From Salibacteraceae bacterium (lineage in GTDB: Bacteria > Bacteroidota > Bacteroidia > Flavobacteriales_G > Salibacteraceae), in contig JALRDM010000387.1 of assembly GCA_023262195.1 (NCBI GenBank), positions 1 to 13,043 of the forward strand: a DNA stretch of 13,043 nucleotides, in the 5' to 3' direction. Every line of letters begins with the position of its first letter. Positions within the stretch are counted from its first letter, which is position 1. Under the pieces are notes generated by a model. That model searched no databases. It had not been told where the DNA came from and saw only the letters and a program-made list of their open reading frames with translations. Made by a program: the position numbers and the translations under genes. This document shows positions 1 through 6,868 of this stretch, piece after piece.

Positions 1-2
1 AC

Positions 3-2003
3 CGTAACGATACCCTAGCTTACGATTTAGCAAAGGCCATTAAAATAGATTTCACTGCAAACAATCGAGCTTTGATAAGGGAGTTTGAGGGAGAACGCAT
101 CGCCAACGCTGATGAAGACCTTTCAGAAATTGAAGATCCAGAAGGTGATGGTCTTGGTGGCTACATTGTAAATCCAGTCACTGGCCAGCGTGAATATAGC
201 TATGACTTACACCGTGACTCACTTAGGTCAAGCTTAAGGAATTTTGGACTCACAACTAATTATAATCACAGCACAAGTGTTTCATACAATGTTCCACTCA
301 ATAAGATTCCTCTTTTGGATTGGACAAGCCTCACTGCGAGATATACAGGTACATACGACTGGCAACGCGGTCCTTTAGTTGAGGCAGGGGTTGAAGACAC
401 TTTAGGGCACACTGTGTCTAATGGTCAACAAATCCAATTGAACGCATCTTTAAACATGCTAAGTCTTTATAACAAAGTACCATATCTGCGAGATATCAAT
501 CGTGGAAAAAGCTCCAGAAGTAGAGAGCGCACACTCAAGTCAAATAAAAAGGAAAACTCTACTATATCAAATAAAGAAGAGGAAGAAGAGGATAAGAAAA
601 AGCGTGAATTGAAGCTAGTGAAAGGTGCACTTAGAGTGATGATGAGCGTCAAGAGTGTATCAGGAACGTATACCCAAAATCGCGGTCATACTTTACCCGG
701 ATTTGGAGGCGAAACACAGGCCATGGGCCTCGATCTACAAGCCGACCGACCAAGGCAAGGGCTCTACACCTATGGTGCGCCAGGTTATGGATTCATCTTT
801 GGGCAACAAGAGAATTTTAGTGAAACATCCTCCACATTCGCAGAATATGCTGCAGAACAACGCTGGCTTGTGCGCAATCCAAACCTGTTTAATCCCTATT
901 TAAGAAGTTATAGCGAGGCAATTAATCTCCGAGCAAGTGTGCAACCTGTGCGAGATTTGCGCATCGACCTAACCACGAACGAAAACCGAGCTACCAATTG
1001 GTCAGAATACTATCGTTTCAATGACACCACCCTTACTTGGAGCGAGGGAAACACTCGACTCGAAACAGGTAACTACAGTGCATCTACCATTATGATCGCA
1101 ACCGCGTTGAATAATATTGAAGAGGAAAACGATGACCTATATCAAACATTCCTTTCCAATCGAAAAACCATCTCGCGCAGATTAGGAGAGAATGCGGGTA
1201 TTCAATCACTCGATAGTCTAGGTTATGTAAATGGATATGATAGCGCCCATCAGGATGTACTTATTCCCGCGTTTTTCGCGGCCTATACTGGCGGTACTGC
1301 AGGAGATGTGAGTCTTAATGCACTCAAGACATTAATGCTGCCCAACTGGCGCATTAATTATACCGGATTGAGTAAGATTGATTTCATCAAGAAATACTTT
1401 CGAACGTTTAGCATTAACCACTCATACCGATCTACTTACACCGTTTCGGGTTATCAAAAATCTGCAGCCACACAGGATACGTTCAATCTCACCTCGCGTA
1501 TTCAACCAGAGTATATAATCTCCCAAGTCTCACTCGTAGAGCAGTTTTCTCCGTTGATCAACTTTGATATGACCTGGCAAAACAGTCTTTTGACAAGGTT
1601 TGAAATTAGAAAGGACAGAAACATTATGCTCAGCACCGCCAATGGTCAAATCACCGAGATGGGCAATACCGAGTACATCGTAGGAACGGGGTATACCCTA
1701 AACAACCTCAAATTGCCATTCCCAATTCGAGGAAATACCGTGACCAGCGACCTAGTGCTTAGGGGTGACTTTAGCATTCGAAATGGAACCACAGTAATAC
1801 GAAAGATTGTGGAAGATGAAACGCAGGTTACTGCCGGGCAAACAGTGTACACCCTCAAATTAACAGGTGATTACTCGCTTACAAGCGCCCTAACTCTTAG
1901 GCTATTTTACGATTGGGTGGCTAATCGACCAAAGATTTCGAATACGTTCCCCACCTCGAACATTAATGCTGGATTCAGCTTACGATTCACCCTGTCTGGA
2001 TAA
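3..2003 (+). CDS. sprA: SprA, type IX secretion outer-membrane translocon (C-terminal part, 5' truncated by window)
   Basis: The reading frame is open from base 3, so the apparent TTG at 72 is internal and the gene continues upstream of the window. About 666 residues are visible; SprA proteins usually exceed 2,000, so this is roughly the last quarter. SprA is the very large outer-membrane beta-barrel through which the Bacteroidota type IX secretion system exports proteins, including gliding adhesins. Support: alternating aromatic/polar strand-like segments throughout, the family-like run NKIPLLDWTSLTARYTGTY near 305-360, the segment LYNKVPYLRDINRGK, and a C-terminal end (LRLFYDWVANRPKISNTFP, then FSLRFTLSG) typical of the terminal SprA strands with a final hydrophobic beta signal. 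A short Lys/Glu-rich insertion lies at about 510-620. The next gene is gcvH, a neighbour I recall for sprA in several Flavobacteriia. No hairpin terminator is visible after the stop. Confidence 0.94.
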   Translation, partial: RNDTLAYDLAKAIKIDFTANNRALIREFEGERIANADEDLSEIEDPEGDGLGGYIVNPVTGQREYSYDLHRDSLRSSLRNFGLTTNYNHSTSVSYNVPLNKIPLLDWTSLTARYTGTYDWQRGPLVEAGVEDTLGHTVSNGQQIQLNASLNMLSLYNKVPYLRDINRGKSSRSRERTLKSNKKENSTISNKEEEEEDKKKRELKLVKGALRVMMSVKSVSGTYTQNRGHTLPGFGGETQAMGLDLQADRPRQGLYTYGAPGYGFIFGQQENFSETSSTFAEYAAEQRWLVRNPNLFNPYLRSYSEAINLRASVQPVRDLRIDLTTNENRATNWSEYYRFNDTTLTWSEGNTRLETGNYSASTIMIATALNNIEEENDDLYQTFLSNRKTISRRLGENAGIQSLDSLGYVNGYDSAHQDVLIPAFFAAYTGGTAGDVSLNALKTLMLPNWRINYTGLSKIDFIKKYFRTFSINHSYRSTYTVSGYQKSAATQDTFNLTSRIQPEYIISQVSLVEQFSPLINFDMTWQNSLLTRFEIRKDRNIMLSTANGQITEMGNTEYIVGTGYTLNNLKLPFPIRGNTVTSDLVLRGDFSIRNGTTVIRKIVEDETQVTAGQTVYTLKLTGDYSLTSALTLRLFYDWVANRPKISNTFPTSNINAGFSLRFTLSG

Positions 2004-2018
2004 TATTTTCAAATCAGG

Positions 2019-2047
2019 TTTTATACCTAAATCAACATATATATTTG
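2019..2047 (+). promoter_or_regulatory. Putative Bacteroidota-type promoter for gcvH
   Basis: A perfect -7 element TATATTTG (consensus TAnnTTTG) lies at 2040-2047, 22 bases before the gcvH ATG. The matching -33 position has TTTT at 2019-2022 rather than TTTG, with a 17-base spacer. This would start gcvH transcription at about 2051, independently of sprA. The AT-rich setting makes a chance match possible. Confidence 0.45.
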
Positions 2048-2069
2048 CTCTTTATCAAACCGAAAGCAC

Positions 2070-2450
2070 ATGAATATTCCCGCTGATTTAAAGTACACCA
2101 AAGACCACGAATGGGTAAGAGTTGAAGGTGACATCGCTACCATCGGAGTTACCGATTATGCCCAAGGTGAATTGGGTGATGTGGTTTACGTAGAAATTGA
2201 AACTGATGGCGAGTCATTAGATCAAGAAGAGGTATTTGGTACAGTGGAGGCTGTGAAGACAGTGTCTGATCTCTTCATGCCCATAGCAGGGGAAGTTATT
2301 GAGGTAAATGAAAAACTTGCGGATGAACCTGACCTCGTAAATCAGGAACCATATGGAGAAGGTTGGATGATCAAAGTAAAGATTAGTGATAGCAGCCAAC
2401 TTGATGCTCTTTTAAGCGCAGAAGACTACAAGTCTGAAATCGGAGCATAG
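2070..2450 (+). CDS. gcvH: Glycine cleavage system H protein
   Basis: The 126-residue product has the usual length of GcvH, the small lipoyl-carrying protein that shuttles the aminomethyl group of glycine between the P, T and L proteins of the glycine cleavage complex in the cytoplasm. The N-terminus (YTKDHEWVRVEGD) and the segment GVTDYAQGELGDVVYVE are diagnostic. The lipoylated lysine is K63 in VEAVKTVSDL, and the following segments PIAGEVIEVNE and PYGEGWMIKV complete the biotinyl/lipoyl fold. The ATG at 2070 fits the known N-terminus. No P, T or L protein gene is in the window, so the other subunits must be elsewhere. The stop overlaps the next start by one base, implying co-transcription with the VanZ-like gene. 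Confidence 0.97.
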   Translation: MNIPADLKYTKDHEWVRVEGDIATIGVTDYAQGELGDVVYVEIETDGESLDQEEVFGTVEAVKTVSDLFMPIAGEVIEVNEKLADEPDLVNQEPYGEGWMIKVKISDSSQLDALLSAEDYKSEIGA

Positions 2451-2827
2451 TGTTTCTAAGGCACAATGTGCTTAGCTTTTCTTGGGCACTTCTTATTTTC
2501 ATTTTAAGTGCACTGCCCGGCAGTCAATTTGAAGACTCTACGTATCCGTATGCAGATAAAGTTTTGCATGCAATTCTCTACGGTGTGCTTTTCCTTTTGC
2601 TTCTCGTAGGCATGATTAAGCAGAAGGCTTTTGAGTGGATTAGAGACAAGGTAAAGCTCAAAGTGTTTCTAATTGTGCTTCTTTATGGGATTATACTAGA
2701 ACTACTCCAAGGATATGTTTTCCAAGGTCGAAGCATCGAACCCTTGGATATTGCAGCAAATTTGGTGGGCATTGGTTTTGGGTTTGTCACCTTTCTTCTT
2801 ATTTATGGAACTGAAAAATATACATAG
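2450..2827 (+). CDS. VanZ family integral membrane protein
   Basis: The product is a 125-residue protein with four predicted membrane segments (about residues 7-23, 34-54, 71-89 and 98-120). VanZ-family hallmarks are visible: an early segment ending in LSALPG, the conserved Y-A-D-K-V-L-H-A stretch at about 33-40, the E-L-L-Q-G motif at the end of the third helix, and R-S-(I)-E-P-L-D-I-A-A-N before the fourth. VanZ from the vancomycin-resistance element confers low-level teicoplanin resistance, but most family members, including this one, have no established role. The GTG start at 2450 shares its G with the gcvH TAG stop. An in-frame TGA just upstream (2435-2437) rules out a longer protein; GTG at 2468 is a shorter alternative. 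The lipoprotein gene follows after six bases. Confidence 0.85.
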   Translation: MFLRHNVLSFSWALLIFILSALPGSQFEDSTYPYADKVLHAILYGVLFLLLLVGMIKQKAFEWIRDKVKLKVFLIVLLYGIILELLQGYVFQGRSIEPLDIAANLVGIGFGFVTFLLIYGTEKYT

Positions 2828-2833
2828 CCTAAC

Positions 2834-3046
2834 ATGAAATTTCTTGACAGCATTGTGGTCCTCGGTATTATCGCTCTTTCATCTTGCGAGCGTTGTTATG
2901 TCTGCACTGGTGATATTCCTGTTTTCGTAAATGGGGTTGAATCAGGAACGGTTGAAAGCCGTCAAGAATTTTGTGAATCAGGATTGAATGCGCAAGCTGA
3001 AGTAGAAGCTTATGAAAGCGAAGGGTATGTGTGTAGTGAAAAATAG
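2834..3046 (+). CDS. Small cysteine-rich putative lipoprotein
   Basis: The 70-residue product has a short signal peptide: K2, a hydrophobic stretch to about residue 15, then a lipobox-like A-L-S-S-C ending at C18. If C18 is lipidated, the mature protein is about 53 residues with four further cysteines (C21, C24, C47, C67). C18, C21 and C24 are evenly spaced (CERCYVC), and the rest is acidic. I recall similar small lipoproteins in Flavobacteriales but cannot name a family or function. The gene starts six bases after the VanZ-like stop and is probably co-transcribed with it. D5 inside the hydrophobic segment makes the signal peptide weaker than usual. The opposite-strand open frame over the same bases has no recognisable features. 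Whether the cysteines form disulfides or bind metal cannot be told from sequence. Confidence 0.62.
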   Translation: MKFLDSIVVLGIIALSSCERCYVCTGDIPVFVNGVESGTVESRQEFCESGLNAQAEVEAYESEGYVCSEK

Positions 3047-3178
3047 GCCCCTCAAGCTTTCTTCCACAACCTCGTTTATTGTCCCGTTCAATAATTCTAA
3101 CCAATTTTTAACGTTATAAGACCTAAAATAACCTTAGTACATGTTACTTTGGTCGCTTAGAATTCTAGCTAATCAGAT

Positions 3179-3853
3179 ATGGAAATCAAAAAAAATCCAG
3201 ACGCCAATCTTGAAAATAAAAAAGGAGTTTATTTCCTTATTGGCTTGTTACTTTCACTCGGAGTGGTATTGGTTGCTTTTGAGTACACACAATATGAGGG
3301 AGAAGTTGGCTCACTTGGAGATCTCGACATCATTCTTGATGAAGAAGAAATGATACCAATTACCCAGCAAACACCTCCACCTCCACCGCCACCACCGCCT
3401 CAAACAACCATCATCGAAATTGTTGAGGATGATGAAGAAATTGAAGAAGAACTAGAAATTGAAGACACCGAAATGGATGAAGACGATATTATTGAAATCG
3501 TTGATATTCCAGAAGAAGTGGTGGAAGCTCCGCAGATTTTTCACGTGGTGGAAGAGTCACCAGAGTTTCCAGGTGGTCAGGTAGAGTTAATGAAGTTCCT
3601 TCAAAAGAATACACAATTCCCGTCCATTGCGCGTGAAGCCGGCATCACTGGCGTGGTCTATGTTCAATTCGTGGTTCGTGAAGACGGTAAGGTTGATCCA
3701 GATGATATTCAAATTCTCAGAGGTGTGCATCCAGCACTCGATAAGGAAGCGGTTCGAGTGGTCAAGAGTATGCCAGACTGGAAACCAGGAAGACAAAGAG
3801 GCAAAGCAGTGCCTGTATACTACAAACTTCCATTCCGCTTCAACTTGAAGTAA
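3179..3853 (+). CDS. Energy transducer TonB family protein (TonB1)
   Basis: The 224-residue product has TonB architecture: a short cytoplasmic N-terminus, one membrane anchor (about 18-35), a periplasmic linker, and a C-terminal TonB domain (about 129-224). TonB couples the ExbB/ExbD proton-driven motor to outer-membrane transporters. Visible motifs are the Bacteroidota-typical S-P-E-F-P-G-G at 127-133, FPSIAREAGITGVVYVQFVV, R-E-D-G-K-V, the L-R-G-V-H-P-A-L-D-K-E-A-V-R-V helix, and the end P-D-W-K-P-G-R-Q-R-G-K-A-V-P-V. The linker has nine consecutive prolines (66-74) followed by a strongly acidic stretch (80-116: 22 Asp/Glu, no Lys/Arg). No exbB, exbD or receptor gene is nearby. A terminator follows, so this is probably its own transcription unit; no clear promoter was found in the 132 bases upstream. 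Confidence 0.93.
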   Translation: MEIKKNPDANLENKKGVYFLIGLLLSLGVVLVAFEYTQYEGEVGSLGDLDIILDEEEMIPITQQTPPPPPPPPPQTTIIEIVEDDEEIEEELEIEDTEMDEDDIIEIVDIPEEVVEAPQIFHVVEESPEFPGGQVELMKFLQKNTQFPSIAREAGITGVVYVQFVVREDGKVDPDDIQILRGVHPALDKEAVRVVKSMPDWKPGRQRGKAVPVYYKLPFRFNLK

Positions 3854-3870
3854 AAAAATAAATAAGCATT

Positions 3871-3904
3871 AAGGCCGACCACAATTGTGAGTCGGCTTTT
3901 TTTT
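3871..3904 (+). terminator. Rho-independent terminator after tonB1
   Basis: The GC-rich stem GCCGAC (3874-3879) pairs with GTCGGC (3891-3896). The inner CACAA/TTGTG (3880-3889) extends the helix with one bulged A (3890). Eight T residues follow (3897-3904), and A residues before the stem could pair with the first Ts. It begins 17 bases after the tonB1 stop, so it separates tonB1 from the second TonB gene. Confidence 0.9.
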
Positions 3905-4010
3905 GTATTTCCTTGCTGTTGAAATGGTTTTTCCTACCGCTAACTCATTCTAATACTGCACTGCATACGAATAACCCAGACGCATGAGTTTTTAGTTAAA
4001 ACCATGCATT

Positions 4011-4688
4011 ATGAAAGTGACCAACCATCAAGAAAATTCAAAAAACTTCAAGCTAATAATCGGATTAACCTACGCCCTCGCAGCAAGTCTTTGTATGCTC
4101 GAATATGGGCGGCCGCTCATTGACCGATACCTTTGGTCGGGCGAAGTAGGCGAGAAAATTGACTATATCGAATCTCCTGTGAGACTCACATTGCCTAAGC
4201 CACCTGAACTCCAATCACCTGATTTACCAGTGCCAAGTAAATCGGAGTCATTCACGATTGTGCCTAATGAAACTTTGATTAAACAACCAAAGGCTCTGCT
4301 CGTAGAAATGCCTCCTGAAATCGACTTTGAAATAGCACCAGATACAGTGGCAACTCCAAAAATCACAACGCCTCCATTGCACGGCTTTCAACTTGACCGT
4401 CAACCAGACTGCACTAAACTTTTATCGCACTTGAGAGAAAAAATTCGCTATCCCAAAATGATGCGCGATATCAGTTCAAATGGAAAAGTTTATATGGAAG
4501 TAGTGATTAATCCCGATGGTAATCTCAACAAAGAATCCTACAAAGTCCTTCGTTCAGCGCACCCTACATTTACGAAAGAGGTAGTACGAGTGCTGAATAC
4601 AGCACCTGCATGCACACCAGGTTATAAGTTTGGGAAACCCGTTCCGGTAATCATGCAAGTCCCCGTAAATTTTGATTTTAAGGACTAG
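4011..4688 (+). CDS. Divergent TonB C-terminal-domain protein (TonB2)
   Basis: The 225-residue product has the same plan as the gene before it: a basic N-terminus, one membrane anchor (about 14-31), a proline-containing linker (about 55-125) and a TonB-like C-terminal domain (about 130-225). Matching positions include I-R-Y-P-K-M-M-R (146-153), S-N-G-K-V-Y-M-E-V-V (156-165), the N-P-D-G turn, V-L-R-S-A-H-P-T-F-T-K-E-V-V-R-V-L (179-195) and G-K-P-V-P-V near the end. It has lost the E-F-P-G-G motif and the acidic block. The tryptophan of the P-x-W-x-P-G motif is replaced by C201, and another cysteine, C134, sits where the E-F-P-G-G region would be. It looks like an old tandem duplicate that diverged, perhaps serving other receptors; that is inference. 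Its stop overlaps the convergent cysN stop. Confidence 0.82.
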   Translation: MKVTNHQENSKNFKLIIGLTYALAASLCMLEYGRPLIDRYLWSGEVGEKIDYIESPVRLTLPKPPELQSPDLPVPSKSESFTIVPNETLIKQPKALLVEMPPEIDFEIAPDTVATPKITTPPLHGFQLDRQPDCTKLLSHLREKIRYPKMMRDISSNGKVYMEVVINPDGNLNKESYKVLRSAHPTFTKEVVRVLNTAPACTPGYKFGKPVPVIMQVPVNFDFKD

Positions 4689-5956
4689 ATTATCATTCCA
4701 GCTCCAACCGTTTCGTTGGTAGCCTCATCAATAAGTATGATACTTCCCGTGTGTCGATTTCTCTGGTAGCGATCTGTAAACAATGGCACCGTAGTTCGAA
4801 TCTTGATTCTTGCTATATCGTTCATTGCAATCGCCTTGTCATCCTCCAGTTTGTGCAAGGTGTTTATATCAACCTTGTATCTAATCTCCTTCACAATGCA
4901 GCGTGCATCCCTTGATGTATGCTTTATGGCATATTTACCATTGAGCTGAATCGGCCTCTGGCTCATCCAGCAAACCATTAGATCGTGATCTTGAGACACG
5001 TCCGGTTGATTATTTGTGCGGACGATCATGTCACCACGACTTACGTCAATATCATCCTCAAGCAACACGGTACAAGACATTGGTGGAAAAGCTTCCGCTA
5101 TCTCACCATCATAGCTATCAATCTTCGCAATTTTTGAAGTAAACCCTGATGGTAATACGGTCACTTCGTCACCCTTTTTAAGTACTCCACCAGCCACACG
5201 ACCGGCATAACCGCGATAATCGTGGTACTCGGTAGTCTGTGGTCGAATTACATATTGAACAGGGAATCGTCCATCAACGTGGTTTTCATCGCTTCCTATG
5301 TGCACAGTCTCCAACGTGTATAGGAGCGTTGACCCCTCAAACCATGGCATTTTTTCAGACCGGTCAACCACATTATCACCAAACAAGGCGCTGATGGGAA
5401 TGTATCTGATATCACTAATTTCTAATTTACTCGCAAAGTCCTCAAGATCAGACTTAATTTCTTCATACCTGCTTTGCGAGTAATCTACCAAGTCCATCTT
5501 GTTGATGCAATAGACCACGTGTTTGATGCCGAGCAGCGAAGCAATAAAACTATGCCGGGCAGTTTGCTCTACCAATCCATTTCTAGCATCAACCAATATG
5601 ATGGCTAAGTTGGCCGTACTTGCCCCTGTAACCATATTTCTGGTGTACTGAATATGCCCTGGCGTATCTGCAATGATGAATTTACGCTTTGGAGTAGCAA
5701 AGTAGCGATATGCCACATCTATGGTGATTCCTTGCTCGCGCTCAGAACGCAATCCATCTGTGAGTAAGGCTAGGTTAACCTCTCCTTCTCCGCCAACTTT
5801 TTTACTGGCCTTTTCTACCGCCTCTAATTGATCTTGAAATATTGCCTTACTATCATAAAGCAAGCGCCCGATCAATGTGCTTTTTCCGTCATCTACACTT
5901 CCTGCTGTGGTAAAGCGCAGAAGTTCCATGTCTAAATATCCTGTCGTTGATTCCAT
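4685..5956 (-). CDS. cysN: Sulfate adenylyltransferase subunit 1 (GTPase subunit CysN)
   Basis: The 423-residue product is the GTPase subunit of ATP sulfurylase, which couples GTP hydrolysis to formation of adenylylsulfate (APS) from ATP and sulfate by CysD. The elongation-factor-like GTPase motifs are all visible: G1 G-S-V-D-D-G-K-S-T at 19-27, the switch segment E-R-E-Q-G-I-T-I-D at 72-80, G3 D-T-P-G-H at 97-101 and G4 N-K-M-D at 152-155. EF-Tu-like beta-barrel domains follow (R-F-P-V-Q-Y-V-I-R-P and later). The protein ends after these domains, so it is the stand-alone form, not a CysN-CysC fusion, consistent with a separate cysC here. It is the last gene of the cysC-cysD-cysN operon, nine bases after cysD. 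Its stop lies within the same CTAG as the convergent tonB2 stop. Confidence 0.96.
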   Translation of the reverse strand: MESTTGYLDMELLRFTTAGSVDDGKSTLIGRLLYDSKAIFQDQLEAVEKASKKVGGEGEVNLALLTDGLRSEREQGITIDVAYRYFATPKRKFIIADTPGHIQYTRNMVTGASTANLAIILVDARNGLVEQTARHSFIASLLGIKHVVYCINKMDLVDYSQSRYEEIKSDLEDFASKLEISDIRYIPISALFGDNVVDRSEKMPWFEGSTLLYTLETVHIGSDENHVDGRFPVQYVIRPQTTEYHDYRGYAGRVAGGVLKKGDEVTVLPSGFTSKIAKIDSYDGEIAEAFPPMSCTVLLEDDIDVSRGDMIVRTNNQPDVSQDHDLMVCWMSQRPIQLNGKYAIKHTSRDARCIVKEIRYKVDINTLHKLEDDKAIAMNDIARIKIRTTVPLFTDRYQRNRHTGSIILIDEATNETVGAGMII

Positions 5957-5965
5957 GACTTTGCT

Positions 5966-6868
5966 TTAGAAATATCCTTGTTTTTTTCTGTCTTCCATTG
6001 CCGCTTCTGATCGCTTATCATCAGCTCGAGTGCCACGTTCAGTAGTTCGAGTGGCAGCAACTTCTTCAATAATTTTCTCCAAATTATCAGCGGGCGATTC
6101 AACCGCTCCCGTACAACTCATATCACCGATCGTTCTAAACCGAACCACTCGTTTTTCCACCTTCTCTTCCGGCTTTTTGTTCATGAATTCGCCATCAGCA
6201 TAGATTACTCCATCCCGCTCAAATACATCACGTTCATGTGAGAAATACAATGAGGGTAACTCAATATTTTCCGCAAGAATGTATTGCCATACATCCATTT
6301 CTGTCCAATTACTGATTGGGAACACTCTAAAGTTTTCTCCCATGTTCTTCATGCCATTGAAAATATTCCAGAGCTCTGGACGCTGGTTCTTCGGGTCCCA
6401 CTGTCCAAACTCATCACGGTGCGAAAAGAATCGCTCTTTTGCGCGCGCTTTTTCCTCATCTCTTCGCGCTCCACCCATGCACGCATCAAACTTGTTTTCT
6501 TCGATCGTCTCAAGTAATGTCACGGTTTGTAAGCCATTTCTACTTGCGTTGAATCCTGTTTCCTCGACTACTTTCCCCTCATCAATGCTCTTTTGAACTG
6601 AGCCAACGATCAGTTCTACTCCATCATTCTCAACCAGTCGATCTCTGAACTCAATGGTTTCAGGAAAGTTGTGTCCTGTATCTACGTGTACCAACGGAAA
6701 GGGAATCTTACCTGGATAAAAGGCTTTTTTGGCCAAATGATAGCAGAGTATTGAGTCTTTTCCTCCTGAAAACAGCAATGCTGGATTCTCAAATTGAGCG
6801 GCCACCTCTCTTATTACAAAGATGGCTTCAGACTCGAGCTCCTTTAGGTGGGTTAAATTGTATTTCAT
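5966..6868 (-). CDS. cysD: Sulfate adenylyltransferase subunit 2 (CysD)
   Basis: The 300-residue product has the normal length of CysD, the catalytic subunit of ATP sulfurylase (ATP + sulfate to APS + pyrophosphate). It is an adenine-nucleotide alpha-hydrolase: the PP-loop S-G-G-K-D-S lies at 34-39, followed by the conserved V-H-V-D-T-G-H-N-F-P-E segment, G-G-A-R-R-D-E-E-K-A-R-A-K-E-R, P-I-S-N-W-T-E-M-D-V-W-Q-Y, and the family-typical C-terminal tail D-D-K-R-S-E-A-A-M-E-D-R-K-K-Q-G-Y-F. The tail separates CysD from PAPS reductase (CysH), which shares the PP-loop fold. The ATG overlaps the cysC stop by four bases (ATGA), indicating translational coupling, and cysN follows closely. Confidence 0.97.
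   Translation of the reverse strand: MKYNLTHLKELESEAIFVIREVAAQFENPALLFSGGKDSILCYHLAKKAFYPGKIPFPLVHVDTGHNFPETIEFRDRLVENDGVELIVGSVQKSIDEGKVVEETGFNASRNGLQTVTLLETIEENKFDACMGGARRDEEKARAKERFFSHRDEFGQWDPKNQRPELWNIFNGMKNMGENFRVFPISNWTEMDVWQYILAENIELPSLYFSHERDVFERDGVIYADGEFMNKKPEEKVEKRVVRFRTIGDMSCTGAVESPADNLEKIIEEVAATRTTERGTRADDKRSEAAMEDRKKQGYF

Noticed and set aside
2016..2028. Small AGGT/ACCT hairpin after sprA as a terminator
   Set aside because: Only four base pairs with no T-tract, and it overlaps the predicted gcvH promoter.
2868..3104. Minus-strand 78-residue frame opposite the small lipoprotein gene
   Set aside because: No signal, domain or upstream promoter. The plus-strand frame has a signal peptide, a lipobox and operon spacing, so it is the better call.
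3144..3151. TTACTTTG upstream of tonB1 as a -7 promoter element
   Set aside because: The second base does not match TAnnTTTG and there is no TTG at the -33 spacing, so I do not list it.
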